DNA of 64,000 nucleotides, taken from positions 2,356,001-2,420,000 of the forward strand of contig NZ_CP133656.1 of assembly GCF_036885195.1 (NCBI RefSeq), in the 5' to 3' direction. The notes beneath the pieces are model-generated. The model was not told where the DNA came from, did no database searches, and saw only the letters and a list, made by a program, of their open reading frames with translations. Made by a program: the position numbers and the translations under genes. Of this stretch, positions 1-9,294 are shown one piece after another. This DNA is from Pectobacterium cacticida (GTDB taxonomy: Bacteria; Pseudomonadota; Gammaproteobacteria; Enterobacterales; Enterobacteriaceae). The first letter of the stretch is position 1. Every line of letters begins with the position of its first letter.

Positions 1-1
1 T

Positions 2-940
2 ACCATAGCAATGCAGGCGTTGCTGGCTATGTTGCAGACAACACCGCTTGCGCGCCCTTCTGGCGCTGAACATTACGTTGCGCCAACCGCCAGTACCACC
101 AGCCTAATGACTCTGGAGCGTACTGATACTTCGCGCACAAATGAAGCTCTCTCATCGGTACGCCTTCCCTTGGCTGAGAAAAGTAATCATGACTCTCTGG
201 CTAGCCTGCTCGATACCAGAATCATGCCAGATAAAAACGCTGATACCTCACGCGATCTGCATTATGCTGCCAAACAGCCTCCATTGAACGCGGCAGCGTC
301 TGTCGATGAAGCGGTGAAATTCACGTCTACCCTCCCGCATTCGCTTACTGGCGATCGCCATGCGCTTGAATCTATCGCTGCCTTAAGTAGCGGTGCGTCT
401 CAAACCGCACCATCGGCGGTGCAGGCGATGCACGTTCAGCCGGCGTCCGTGGGGAGCTCCGCTCCCCTACCTCAGCCTGTCAACGCTCAGTTAAATGCAC
501 CGTTTGGTTCACCGCAATGGCAAGATGCGCTGGGTCAGCAGATAATCATGTTCAGTCGGCATGGGCAACAAACCGTAGAGCTGCGACTGAATCCTCAGGA
601 ATTGGGGGCGCTACATATTAGTCTGAAGATGGATGATAATCAGGCGCAAATCCATCTGGCTTCAGCAAATAGCCAGGTTCGCTCGGCGTTAGAAGCCGCG
701 CTGCCTCACCTGCGCCATGCAATGGCCGAAAGCGGCATTAACCTGGGTCAGAGCAGCGTTGGGAGCGAGTCCTCAGCCTGGCAGCAGCAGATGACAAATA
801 ATAATAACAGCGATGGCCGCCATTCCTCTTACCAACAGCAATTTGGCCCTGCGGCGGAAAGCCCTGGTGAGTTATTGGATATACCAGAACCGTTAAGAGC
901 AATGACATCGTCGGTAAACGGCGTTGATATCTTTGCCTGA
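2..940 (+). CDS. fliK: Flagellar hook-length control protein FliK (5' partial)
   Basis: FliK is the secreted ruler that sets hook length and switches the export apparatus from rod/hook to filament substrates by contacting FlhB. The reading frame is open to the left window edge, and about 313 codons are visible, fewer than the roughly 400 usual for the family, so the 5' end probably lies outside. The N-terminal part is the low-complexity Ala/Ser/Thr/Pro ruler region. The conserved C-terminal domain (about residues 170-270) has the LRLNPQELG motif and the following helix-rich core, then a Gln/Asn-rich tail. It is followed by fliL after a gap of about 150 bases. The ATG at 11 is probably internal. 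Confidence 0.93.
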   Translation, partial: TIAMQALLAMLQTTPLARPSGAEHYVAPTASTTSLMTLERTDTSRTNEALSSVRLPLAEKSNHDSLASLLDTRIMPDKNADTSRDLHYAAKQPPLNAAASVDEAVKFTSTLPHSLTGDRHALESIAALSSGASQTAPSAVQAMHVQPASVGSSAPLPQPVNAQLNAPFGSPQWQDALGQQIIMFSRHGQQTVELRLNPQELGALHISLKMDDNQAQIHLASANSQVRSALEAALPHLRHAMAESGINLGQSSVGSESSAWQQQMTNNNNSDGRHSSYQQQFGPAAESPGELLDIPEPLRAMTSSVNGVDIFA

Positions 941-1094
941 TAGTAAAGTAAACGAATAAGTTAACACGATTTTCTTCGCCTATTCTCTGTATTGAACATT
1001 GCGATAGGCAGGATAATCATCGACATTACGCATGTATTTATTATCGGTTTTTCTGGTAATAAATATCGATAAGTAACGGGAACTCTCTTTAGCT

Positions 1095-1571
1095 ATGTCT
1101 GATATGCAAGTTCGACCAGGTCGTAAACGGTCTATTTGGCTAATACTACTGATTATCGTTGCTGTCGCAGCGACGGGGGCAGCGGGTACCGCCTGGTGGC
1201 TACTCAATCAGAAAAACGCTGCTTTGGCGGAGCAACAGCCGCCGCCTCCTGAGCCTGTTTTTATGCCGCTGGATACGTTTACCGTGAATCTCGTTAATGC
1301 GGATAATGATCCTGACCGGGTATTATATGTTGGCTTCACGTTGCGTTTACCCGATGAAGCGACACGTACGCGGTTGACGAATTATTTGCCGGAGGTTCGC
1401 AGTAGACTGCTGTTGTTACTTTCGCGTCAGGACGCGGTTGCACTCGCTAATGAGCAAGGTAAACAGAAGTTGATTGAAGAAATTAAGCAAGTGCTGAGCC
1501 CGCCATTAGTTCCAGGTCAACCGAATCAGGTCGTTACTGATGTTCTGTTCACTGCTTTTATACTGCGGTAA
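1095..1571 (+). CDS. fliL: Flagellar basal body-associated protein FliL
   Basis: FliL is a single-pass inner-membrane protein that surrounds the stator and supports torque and swarming. The 158-residue product has a basic N-terminus, one hydrophobic segment (about residues 14-36) and a periplasmic domain containing the family pattern of a beta strand with VNLVN followed by LYVGFTLRL. Length is typical (about 155). It ends five bases before fliM, consistent with a fliL-R transcription unit. The 154-base gap after fliK is AT-rich, and I could not identify a confident promoter in it. Confidence 0.96.
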   Translation: MSDMQVRPGRKRSIWLILLIIVAVAATGAAGTAWWLLNQKNAALAEQQPPPPEPVFMPLDTFTVNLVNADNDPDRVLYVGFTLRLPDEATRTRLTNYLPEVRSRLLLLLSRQDAVALANEQGKQKLIEEIKQVLSPPLVPGQPNQVVTDVLFTAFILR

Positions 1572-1576
1572 CTATT

Positions 1577-2590
1577 ATGGGCGATAGTATTCTTTCACAA
1601 GCAGAAATTGATGCGTTATTAAACGGTGACAGTGGCGATAGCGACGTAGAGGCTAATGCCGCGTCAAAGACGGATGGAGATGTTAAGCCTTACGATCCGA
1701 ATACACAGCGGCGTGTCATTCGTGAACGTTTGCAGGCGCTAGAAATCATTAATGAACGCTTTGCGCGTCAATTCCGGATGGGATTGTTTAATCTATTGCG
1801 CCGTAGCCCTGATATAACCGTTGGCGGTATCAAAATTCAGCCTTACCATGAGTTTGCCAGGAATCTTCCTGTGCCGACAAACCTGAATCTGATTCATCTG
1901 AAACCGCTACGCGGCACGGCTTTATTCGTCTTTTCACCAAGTCTGGTATTTATTGCTGTTGATAACCTCTTTGGCGGTGATGGACGTTTCCCGACAAAAG
2001 TAGAAGGGCGTGAATTTACACATACCGAGCAACGTGTCGTTAAACGGATGTTACGTTTGGCCCTGGAGGCCTATAGCGAGGCCTGGAACGCCATCTATAA
2101 ACTTGATATCGAGTATGTGCGCTCAGAAATGCAGGTTAAGTTTACCAATATCACAACGTCACCGAATGATATCGTTGTGACGACGCCGTTTCATGTCGAG
2201 ATCGGTTCACTGACTGGCGAATTTAATATTTGCATTCCTTTTTCGATGATCGAACCGCTGCGCGAGCTGCTCGCAAACCCGCCATTGGAAAATTCGCGAC
2301 AGGAAGATCAAAGCTGGCGTGACACCTTAGCCAAGCAGGTACAACATTCCGAATTGGAATTAGTTGCCAATTTTGTCGATATTCCACTGCGATTATCTAA
2401 AATTCTGAAGTTAAAACCTGGTGATGTATTGCCCATCGACAAACCTGAAAAAATTATTGCACATGTTGACGGCGTGCCCGTGTTGATCAGTCAATATGGT
2501 ACGCTAAACGGGCAATATGCCCTACGTGTTGAACAGTTGATTAACCCTATATTGAATTCTCTGGATAATGAGGAACAGCCCCATGAGTGA
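1577..2590 (+). CDS. fliM: Flagellar motor switch protein FliM
   Basis: FliM is the C-ring protein that binds phosphorylated CheY and passes the switching signal to FliG. The N-terminal CheY-binding peptide is visible at residues 4-16 (ILSQAEIDALLNG). The CheC-like middle domain follows (about 45-240, with LFGGDGR near residue 133), then the C-terminal SpoA-type domain (about 255-325). Length of 337 is typical. The stop codon overlaps the start of fliN by eight bases (ATGAGTGA), indicating translational coupling. Confidence 0.97.
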   Translation: MGDSILSQAEIDALLNGDSGDSDVEANAASKTDGDVKPYDPNTQRRVIRERLQALEIINERFARQFRMGLFNLLRRSPDITVGGIKIQPYHEFARNLPVPTNLNLIHLKPLRGTALFVFSPSLVFIAVDNLFGGDGRFPTKVEGREFTHTEQRVVKRMLRLALEAYSEAWNAIYKLDIEYVRSEMQVKFTNITTSPNDIVVTTPFHVEIGSLTGEFNICIPFSMIEPLRELLANPPLENSRQEDQSWRDTLAKQVQHSELELVANFVDIPLRLSKILKLKPGDVLPIDKPEKIIAHVDGVPVLISQYGTLNGQYALRVEQLINPILNSLDNEEQPHE

Positions 2591-2996
2591 CACCAAGAAA
2601 CCGTCCGACGACAAGGAATCAGTGGACGATCTGTGGGCTGATGCATTTAACGAGCAACAGGCTGCAGAAAAACCGGCCGCGACAACGGAAGGCGTTTTCA
2701 AGTCGTTGGAAGGCCATGATGCGTTGGGTGCCATGCAGGACATCGATCTTATTCTGGACATTCCCATCAAACTCACCGTTGAGTTGGGACGAACTAAGAT
2801 GACTATTAAGGAACTGCTGCGTCTTACTCAGGGTTCCGTTGTTGCACTTGATGGCTTAGCGGGAGAACCTCTTGATATCCTGATTAATGGCTATCTGATT
2901 GCTCAGGGTGAAGTCGTCGTCGTGTCCGATAAGTATGGCGTCCGAATTACGGATATTATGACACCATCCGAACGCATGCGCCGCCTGAGCCGTTAA
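2583..2996 (+). CDS. fliN: Flagellar motor switch protein FliN
   Basis: FliN forms the bottom of the C-ring with FliM and docks export cargo through FliH. The product is about 137 residues: an acidic, variable N-terminus and a conserved SpoA domain (about 55-135) with DIPIKLTVELG and the following LLRLTQGSVVALD. An in-frame ATG five codons upstream (2568) lies deeper inside fliM. I chose 2583 because MSDTKKPSDD matches the family start and gives the common eight-base fliM/fliN overlap. The stop shares a base with the fliO start (TAATG). Confidence 0.96.
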   Translation: MSDTKKPSDDKESVDDLWADAFNEQQAAEKPAATTEGVFKSLEGHDALGAMQDIDLILDIPIKLTVELGRTKMTIKELLRLTQGSVVALDGLAGEPLDILINGYLIAQGEVVVVSDKYGVRITDIMTPSERMRRLSR

Positions 2997-3430
2997 TGGC
3001 AATCGATCCGGCTACATCTTCGGTGCCTCTAGCCAGTCAATCGACGCTGGTTACTGAGCCCCCACTCACTGGCAGCACGCTACTTACCCAGGTAGGTAGC
3101 GTGCTGGTCGGTATATTGCTATTTATTCTGTTGCTTGCCTGGCTGGTTCGAAAACTGGGCTTTGCGCCACAAACCAAACAAAACAAGTGGCTAAAAGTGG
3201 TTTCTCACTGCTCATTAGGGCCGCGGGAACGTGTCGTTATTGTCGAAGTTGATAAGACCTGGCTGGTGTTAGGTGTAACAGCCCAACAAATCACTCAACT
3301 GCATACACTCCCAGCACAATCTACCACTGATAAATCCACCACCGAGAGCAATTCGTCGGGTGACTTAAGGTCGGTGAATTTCAATCAACTGTTCAAGAAA
3401 GTATTGAAGCGCCCGGAAAAGTCGGAATGA
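2996..3430 (+). CDS. fliO: Flagellar biosynthetic protein FliO
   Basis: FliO is a small membrane protein that helps assemble the FliP ring of the type III export gate. The 144-residue product has a short periplasmic N-terminus, one transmembrane segment (about residues 35-57, VGILLFILLLAWLVRKLG) and a cytoplasmic domain with the conserved CSLGPRERVVIVEVD pattern. It overlaps fliN by one base and fliP by four (ATGA), so it is embedded in the fliL-R operon. Confidence 0.95.
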   Translation: MAIDPATSSVPLASQSTLVTEPPLTGSTLLTQVGSVLVGILLFILLLAWLVRKLGFAPQTKQNKWLKVVSHCSLGPRERVVIVEVDKTWLVLGVTAQQITQLHTLPAQSTTDKSTTESNSSGDLRSVNFNQLFKKVLKRPEKSE

Positions 3431-4203
3431 GTTCCTTGCCTAATTATTTGCAAATTATCGCCCTACCTCGCCTGTTGCGCTGTATTCTGGCCATCAGTTT
3501 GTTGGTTTTAGCGCCATCCGTATCAGCCCAACTTCCCGGCATAGTGACACAACCGCTACCTAACGGTGGACAAAGCTGGACATTATCAGTACAAACGCTG
3601 GTTTTCCTCACATCGTTAACGTTCATTCCGGCCGCGTTATTAATGATGACCAGCTTCACGCGTATTATCATCGTGTTGAGCTTGCTACGTAACGCACTGG
3701 GTACGCCAACCTCACCACCAAACCAGGTACTGTTAGGCTTAACGCTTTTCCTCACTTTTTTTGTGATGTCCCCGGTATTCAACCGAGTTTATGACGAGGC
3801 TTATCTCCCCTTCAGCCAGGATCAGATCAGCATGGAAGTCGCCATTGAGCGTGGCGCAGAGCCAGTGCGTGAGTTTATGCTACGACAAACACGGGAAACC
3901 GATCTCGCGTTGTTCACCCGATTGGCTGAAATACCAGAGATTCAAGGGCCTGAAGCGGTCCCCATGCGCGTACTTCTCCCGGCATTCGTGACGAGTGAGC
4001 TAAAAACCGCTTTTCAGATTGGCTTTACCATATTTATTCCTTTTCTCATCATCGATCTTGTTGTAGCAAGCGTACTGATGGCTCTTGGGATGATGATGGT
4101 TCCTCCGGCTACCATTTCCTTACCCTTTAAGCTGATGCTTTTTGTATTAGTTGATGGCTGGCAATTGCTCCTTGGTTCATTAGCCCAAAGTTTTTACAGT
4201 TAG
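3427..4203 (+). CDS. fliP: Flagellar export gate protein FliP
   Basis: FliP forms the pentameric core of the export gate with FliQ and FliR. The 258-residue product begins with a cleavable signal peptide (hydrophobic stretch about residues 17-34, cleavage after VSA), which is characteristic of FliP. The conserved TSFTRIIIVLSLLRNALGT motif follows, and the C-terminal helices contain LGMMMVPP. Length is close to the usual 245. Its ATG overlaps the fliO stop. It is followed by fliQ after 19 bases containing the Shine-Dalgarno sequence GTGGAGG. Confidence 0.97.
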   Translation: MSSLPNYLQIIALPRLLRCILAISLLVLAPSVSAQLPGIVTQPLPNGGQSWTLSVQTLVFLTSLTFIPAALLMMTSFTRIIIVLSLLRNALGTPTSPPNQVLLGLTLFLTFFVMSPVFNRVYDEAYLPFSQDQISMEVAIERGAEPVREFMLRQTRETDLALFTRLAEIPEIQGPEAVPMRVLLPAFVTSELKTAFQIGFTIFIPFLIIDLVVASVLMALGMMMVPPATISLPFKLMLFVLVDGWQLLLGSLAQSFYS

Positions 4204-4222
4204 ATAGTGGAGGAATGCGACG

Positions 4223-4492
4223 ATGACGCCAGAATCGGTTATGGCACTTGGCTATGAAGCCATGAAAATAGCATTAGCACTGGCTGCCCCCCCGTTATTA
4301 GCAGCGCTGCTTAGCGGTTTAACCATTAGCGTCTTGCAAGCTGCAACCCAGATAAACGAAATGACATTGTCATTTATTCCCAAAATTCTGACGGTATTCT
4401 TCACCTTGGTCATCGCAGGCCCGTGGATGTTAAACCTGATGCTGGATTATATGCGCACGCTATTCGGCCAATTACCTAACATTATTGGGTAA
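4223..4492 (+). CDS. fliQ: Flagellar export gate protein FliQ
   Basis: FliQ is the small two-helix subunit that wraps the FliP/FliR pore. It has exactly the typical 89 residues, two hydrophobic hairpins (about 15-40 and 50-75) and the conserved QAATQINEMTLSFIPKI segment between them. A good ribosome-binding site (GGAGG) precedes the ATG. It ends two bases before fliR, so the genes are co-transcribed. Confidence 0.97.
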   Translation: MTPESVMALGYEAMKIALALAAPPLLAALLSGLTISVLQAATQINEMTLSFIPKILTVFFTLVIAGPWMLNLMLDYMRTLFGQLPNIIG

Positions 4493-4494
4493 GC

Positions 4495-5280
4495 ATGCTG
4501 ACATTTAATAGTTGGGATATGATGAATTGGGTCAGCCAATTTTTTTGGCCTTTTGTCAGGATCCTGGCGTTGATCAGCACCGCGCCGGTTTTCAATGAAA
4601 GAGCGATTGGTAACCGCGTCAAAATTGGTTTAGGTGTGTTAATTACCTTGCTCGTCGCCCCTTATCTACCGTTAAACACGACCCCCATTTTTTCTGCCGC
4701 GGGGATCTGGCTGTTAATACAACAAATTCTTATCGGCGTTACACTCGGGCTATCCATGCAATTAGCTTTTGCCGCGATTCGCCACGCCGGTGAGCTCATT
4801 GGCCTACAGATGGGGCTCGCCTTTGCGACCTTTTTCGATCCCACTGGCGGCCCCAATATGCAGGTCATCGCGCGGTTTCTGAACCTTCTCGCTATCTTAT
4901 TATTCCTCACTTTTGATGGACATCTTTGGATGATTTCATTATTAGCAGATAGCTTTTACACCCTCCCCGTGAGTAGCAATCCACTTAACAGCCATGCTTT
5001 TTTATCCCTGGCACAAGCGGGGGGGTTAATTTTTATTAATGGCCTTATGTTAGCACTGCCGATTATCACCCTGTTACTCATTATAAATTTGGCACTTGGT
5101 ATGCTTAACCGTATGGCGCCTCAACTTTCTATCTTCGTTGTCGGCTTTCCCATTACCCTTACCGTAGGGATTATGACGTTAGGCTTATTAATTCCATTGA
5201 TCCCTCCCTTTGCCGAACGTTTATTCGGAGAGGTATTTGATTTACTGGCTGACATCCTTATCCAGCTATCGAGTACCTAA
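4495..5280 (+). CDS. fliR: Flagellar export gate protein FliR
   Basis: FliR completes the FliPQR export gate in the inner membrane. The 261-residue protein is almost entirely hydrophobic with about six membrane segments. It contains the conserved early pattern PVFNERAIGNRVKIGLG and the later GLQMGLAFATFFDP. Length is typical. It is the last gene of the fliL-R run and converges on flgL. In E. coli fliR is followed by rcsA and dsrB; here the flg, che and flhDC clusters lie between fliR and dsrB. Confidence 0.97.
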   Translation: MLTFNSWDMMNWVSQFFWPFVRILALISTAPVFNERAIGNRVKIGLGVLITLLVAPYLPLNTTPIFSAAGIWLLIQQILIGVTLGLSMQLAFAAIRHAGELIGLQMGLAFATFFDPTGGPNMQVIARFLNLLAILLFLTFDGHLWMISLLADSFYTLPVSSNPLNSHAFLSLAQAGGLIFINGLMLALPIITLLLIINLALGMLNRMAPQLSIFVVGFPITLTVGIMTLGLLIPLIPPFAERLFGEVFDLLADILIQLSST

Positions 5281-5404
5281 ATCCTAGATCACTAAAATGC
5301 TCTTTTATTTACATACTTAGTTGATTGCCAATGTTCTTACTACATTGACGAGGAAAAAACATTAGCTTTTTCGAAAAGAGGATTCGAGAAAGGTTGGTAA
5401 AAGG

Positions 5405-5447
5405 GAATAAAAAATGACATGTCATTCAATATAAAAAGAATGACATG
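5405..5447 (-). terminator. Rho-independent terminator after flgL
   Basis: A perfect 10-bp stem (CATGTCATTC at 5418-5427 with GAATGACATG at 5438-5447, 10-base loop) is followed on the minus strand by a run of six T residues. It lies about 70 bases past the flgL stop and would end the flgB-L transcript. Read in the plus direction it lacks a U-run, so it is less convincing for fliR. The rest of the 5281-5515 gap shows no gene. Confidence 0.75.
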
Positions 5448-5515
5448 CCCAAAAAATACGCCCGGTTTAAGCGTATCCTAACCGTTCAGTAGGACGGATA
5501 ATCCAATCTCTCCTA

Positions 5516-6469
5516 CTATCTCATTTGAAATAACGACATACTTTGCATATCTTGGAAAGCCGTATAAGAGGCTTGTAGAGAAGACTGCTGCATAATATAA
5601 GACGATATTGCCTCGTACCAATCGGTATCTTGTAATTGCGACAGCGTTGTCTTATTCGTGACATCCCGATCCTTACCAATAGAATCAAGCGTATCAATTT
5701 CATTAAGCTGTATACCTAATTCTGCACGAACAGAAGAGATATTATTTAGCGCATTGTGTAAACCACGATTAGCGGTATCCATCGCTGCCGCCACGCTGGC
5801 CTTGGTCGCCTCATCAGCATCCACTAACGGGGTTTCGAGCGCACTGATAGCAATATCCAGCGTCTCAAAAAGATCGGATTGTATTCTCCCATCAGGTTCT
5901 TTTTTCGCATCGCCAGTGGTGCCATTAAAAACCGTGGAACCGATATGGCTAACGTTCATATTTCGTGCTGCGTCAACTCGCTGTGAAATAGGCTCATTGC
6001 CGCCGACATATTCAATACCGGCTACTCCCTCAATAAAAGGGGCTTTGTCCGTTTCATAGCCAGCAAAGATATAGTTGCCATTACCATCGGTACTGTTGGC
6101 TAAATTCAATAATTCAGCCTTCATGCCGCGCAACGCGGTCGCCGTCGATCGTCGATCGTCATCGCTCTTAATCCCACCGCCGCTAATCACTTCCGTCATG
6201 GCACTGGTAATTGTATTAATACTTTTCCCAAGAATAGATTCTTCCAGAGACATACTTTGTTTGGCGAACGTACGTGCTAAGGTATATTGACTATTTTCAG
6301 ATTGAGACTGACCGAGCATAATGACATTCGCCGCCGCAATCGGGTCATCTGAGGGATTAACAACCCGCTTCCCGGTCGAAAGTTGTTCACCGGTCTTCTG
6401 CCACGTGGCTTGACCATTTAAAATGCCTTGCATGTTTTGCTGATATATCATGCTGGTGCTTAAACGCAT
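5516..6469 (-). CDS. flgL: Hook-filament junction protein FlgL (HAP3)
   Basis: FlgL is the second junction protein between hook and filament and the platform on which flagellin polymerises. The 317-residue product shows the flagellin-like N-terminal helix region (MRLSTSMIYQQNMQG, then STGKRVVNPSDDP) and a C-terminal helix ending in MSLFQMR. Length is typical. It follows flgK by 31 bases with no terminator between and is the last gene of the minus-strand flg run. Confidence 0.96.
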   Translation of the reverse strand: MRLSTSMIYQQNMQGILNGQATWQKTGEQLSTGKRVVNPSDDPIAAANVIMLGQSQSENSQYTLARTFAKQSMSLEESILGKSINTITSAMTEVISGGGIKSDDDRRSTATALRGMKAELLNLANSTDGNGNYIFAGYETDKAPFIEGVAGIEYVGGNEPISQRVDAARNMNVSHIGSTVFNGTTGDAKKEPDGRIQSDLFETLDIAISALETPLVDADEATKASVAAAMDTANRGLHNALNNISSVRAELGIQLNEIDTLDSIGKDRDVTNKTTLSQLQDTDWYEAISSYIMQQSSLQASYTAFQDMQSMSLFQMR

Positions 6470-6500
6470 GGTATTAATTCCTCTTGGTTAAATGGTCAAA

Positions 6501-8207
6501 CTAGCCGCGAGCCGCTAACAAAGCATCGAATATGGATTGCGCCGTTTTAATTACCTGAGCATTCGCCATGTAATATTGCTGAAAACGCACCAGGTCGCCG
6601 TATTCCTCATCCAGATTTACACCAGATATCGACTGCTGCTCTGCCGTTAACTGTTTAACCACATTTTCCTGCGCTGTATTATTAATTTTCAGTGTGCTGG
6701 TCTGGTTACCGATGGCGCCAACCAACGAGGCGTATGCCCCGGAAACACTAGCCTTGCCGCCAACAATTTTCTCATTTTGCAATGCAAGCAACGCCTTAGC
6801 ATTCGTGTTATCGCTAACACCACCAAACACAGGATTACCGCTTCCATCTACTACAGGATTGCCAGCATCATCAAGCTTCACGGACGCCGCAGCAATTTTA
6901 CTAGGATCGGAAATAGCCACTGACATATCGGTAATTACGTCGTTAACCGGTTTGAGCAGGAAAGTATCGTTTGTAGCCGGCGTACCCGCAATCGTCATTT
7001 TGATGCCATCAAAATTTAGGCTGCTCTCAGGAGGAGTCCCCGCTGTCGTCACTGCCGGCGTGAATTTTGAATTGTCAGACAAACGGGTCACTTGCCAGTT
7101 AGCGCCATCGTATTTGATCGAATAATTGGTTGCCTGCACATCTTTGGAATTGGTGTAAGACGGCGTTAACACGGCATTGCCAGCATTCTTGCTATCATTC
7201 AGAACGACCGCTTTACCAAAAGAGAAAAAGTCGCCGCCTTTAACACCATCACGGTCATAACCTTGCTGATGTTGGACATTAAATGCGTCGGCAAATGCCA
7301 ACGCGAGCTGCCCGAGCTGATTACGTGTTTCATCCAGCGTTTCAGTACGGAATGAAAGAAGGCCCCCCAACGAACCACCAGTTAATGACTTCTCATTCAA
7401 CGGAGTGACATCATTTGTTTGGTCTTTATATCCGATAGTTAGACGAGCAGGATCGCTGCTCGAACCTATTGCAACCAGCTGGTTACTTGTTCCAGCCTGA
7501 ACCAAATTAGTTCCATTTTTTAATGCAACATTATAAACCGTTCCATCCTGAACAGTGACGTCAACCCCCACAAGAGTATTCAGTTTATCGACTAACAGAT
7601 CACGCTGGTCAAGTAAATCATTTGGCATCGTGCCACCGTTTGAGCCCAGTAAACGTGTAATTTCGTTATTTAATGAAGCAATCTGATTAGTATACGAATT
7701 AATCTGACCAACCGAGCTTTGAATCTGCGTATTCAGGCCACTGTCCATGTCACGTAAATATTTATCTGTTACCTTAAACTGGTTGACTAGCCCTTCCGCT
7801 TTCCCCAGCACCGTTTGACGAGTAGAAGAATCCCCAGCGTTACTCGTAAGGTTCTGTAGATTGGAGAAGAATCCCTGTATCGTTGTCGAAAGGCTCGTCG
7901 TATTGCTGGCAAGCAGATTATCGATTTTGGAGATCTGTTCATAGTATGCAGTAACCGAACTGCTTGTCGTTTGTGCAGCGCGTAATTGATTGGTAATAAA
8001 TTCATTATATTGGCGATCGATGCTTACCACGTTAACGCCATTACCAATGTACCCAGCCGAGGTACTGCTGCTGATAGCTTGTTCAATCAGTGTATTTTGT
8101 CGACTATATCCAGCTACGGCCTGATTGCTAATATTGTTACTCACGGTACTCAGCGCAACCTGTGCACCCTTTAAACCACTCAGCGCAGTATTAATTAAAT
8201 TGGACAT
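6501..8207 (-). CDS. flgK: Hook-filament junction protein FlgK (HAP1)
   Basis: FlgK is the first junction protein added to the completed hook. The 568-residue protein has the conserved N-terminal rod/hook/filament domain (SNLINTALSGLKGAQVALSTVSNNISN) and the C-terminal helix with GVNLDEEYGDLVRFQQYYMANAQ. The E. coli protein is 547 residues, and the extra length seems to lie in the variable middle region. The upstream gap from flgJ carries a sigma-28-like promoter, so flgKL can be expressed as a late class unit separately from flgB-J. Confidence 0.97.
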   Translation of the reverse strand: MSNLINTALSGLKGAQVALSTVSNNISNQAVAGYSRQNTLIEQAISSSTSAGYIGNGVNVVSIDRQYNEFITNQLRAAQTTSSSVTAYYEQISKIDNLLASNTTSLSTTIQGFFSNLQNLTSNAGDSSTRQTVLGKAEGLVNQFKVTDKYLRDMDSGLNTQIQSSVGQINSYTNQIASLNNEITRLLGSNGGTMPNDLLDQRDLLVDKLNTLVGVDVTVQDGTVYNVALKNGTNLVQAGTSNQLVAIGSSSDPARLTIGYKDQTNDVTPLNEKSLTGGSLGGLLSFRTETLDETRNQLGQLALAFADAFNVQHQQGYDRDGVKGGDFFSFGKAVVLNDSKNAGNAVLTPSYTNSKDVQATNYSIKYDGANWQVTRLSDNSKFTPAVTTAGTPPESSLNFDGIKMTIAGTPATNDTFLLKPVNDVITDMSVAISDPSKIAAASVKLDDAGNPVVDGSGNPVFGGVSDNTNAKALLALQNEKIVGGKASVSGAYASLVGAIGNQTSTLKINNTAQENVVKQLTAEQQSISGVNLDEEYGDLVRFQQYYMANAQVIKTAQSIFDALLAARG

Positions 8208-8296
8208 GAAATGTTGTTCCTTTTACACAGGTTTTCTTGCTCTGCACAAATACGTTAAAGTTAATGGCAGCGAGTTCGCTGCATAAGCTAGTTATT

Positions 8297-8323
8297 TTAT
8301 CGGTCGGCAAGTATAAATCTTGA
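8297..8323 (-). promoter_or_regulatory. Sigma-28-like promoter for flgKL
   Basis: On the minus strand, TCAA (8323-8320) and ACCGATAA (8304-8297) are separated by exactly 15 bases. The FliA consensus is TAAA-N15-GCCGATAA, so three of four and seven of eight positions match. It lies about 90 bases upstream of the flgK start. FliA-driven flgKL expression is known in E. coli and Salmonella; its use here is inferred. Confidence 0.6.
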
Positions 8324-8331
8324 ATAAAAAA

Positions 8332-9294
8332 TCAAAATAGACGGCTTAAATCGTGCGTATAGGCCCTTACGGCTTTCTCACCAGAATTTTTCATTTGCTG
8401 GATCATGCTTATCAATTTTTGAGCATACTGTGGATCCGTGGCATAACCTGCTTTCTGTAACGCATAGGCAGCTTGCTCTGGCGTGCCTGCATTCATTACC
8501 GCAGCATACCGTGGGTTATTGGTCAATAATTTTACATAGTCACCAATAGCCTCGATGTAGGAGTCATAAACTCTGAAACTGGCCTTGACCTTTTTGGCCA
8601 CTCCCTGGTCATACTCGGTCGTTGTGATCTCTGTAGTTGGGCCATTCCAACTACTGCCCGCTTTAATGCCAAATAGATTATGACTCGGTCGCCCATCTTC
8701 AGTGGTGATTTCACGCTGTCCCCAGCCGGACTCAAGTGCCGCCTGCGCAATAATAAGGTGGTGAGGTATACCGCTACTCCGACTGGCTATCTGCGCGGGC
8801 AAAGAAATCTGAGACACAAAATTATGTGTCGATAACGGCAAGGCTGACCCTTTATTAGGTAGCTTGGGCAAGGCTTTACGAACCATTTGCTCGACAGAAA
8901 CCGTTGGCATACTTTTGAGTACATCGCCATCGAACGTTAATGGCACGGAAGGAACCGGTGTTTTAGCCGCCGTCATTTCGGGATACTGTCGGCTCAGTTG
9001 CTCAACCATGACATCGGCGAGCCCGAGCCCTTTGCCTTTTGTTGCAATCTCCTGAGCGATCTGCTGATCGTACATAGAGGTATACAAACGCGTCTGATCG
9101 CTGTTGAAAAGGCCATCCTGCGGTATCGCAGATCGCATACTTTTCATCATCAATTGGACAAATACGCCCTCCATTTGCTGTGCCACCGCTCTAATCCCGG
9201 CTTTACTTTGCGGGTTCGTTGAAACTTCACGCTTCAACGTATTTAGAGATTGCGCATCAAAGGCGGCATTATTCAGCGTCTGTAAATCGCTCAT
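8332..9294 (-). CDS. flgJ: Rod cap and peptidoglycan hydrolase FlgJ
   Basis: FlgJ caps the growing rod and cuts peptidoglycan to let it through. The N-terminal rod-capping domain (about residues 1-150) has KAGIRAVAQQMEGVFVQLMMKSMR. The C-terminal glucosaminidase-type domain (about 165-310) has AALESGWGQREI with the catalytic Glu, and the later YATDPQYAQKL motif. Length of 320 is typical (about 313). Its start overlaps the flgI stop by one base (TAATG), so the two are translationally coupled. Confidence 0.96.
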   Translation of the reverse strand: MSDLQTLNNAAFDAQSLNTLKREVSTNPQSKAGIRAVAQQMEGVFVQLMMKSMRSAIPQDGLFNSDQTRLYTSMYDQQIAQEIATKGKGLGLADVMVEQLSRQYPEMTAAKTPVPSVPLTFDGDVLKSMPTVSVEQMVRKALPKLPNKGSALPLSTHNFVSQISLPAQIASRSSGIPHHLIIAQAALESGWGQREITTEDGRPSHNLFGIKAGSSWNGPTTEITTTEYDQGVAKKVKASFRVYDSYIEAIGDYVKLLTNNPRYAAVMNAGTPEQAAYALQKAGYATDPQYAQKLISMIQQMKNSGEKAVRAYTHDLSRLF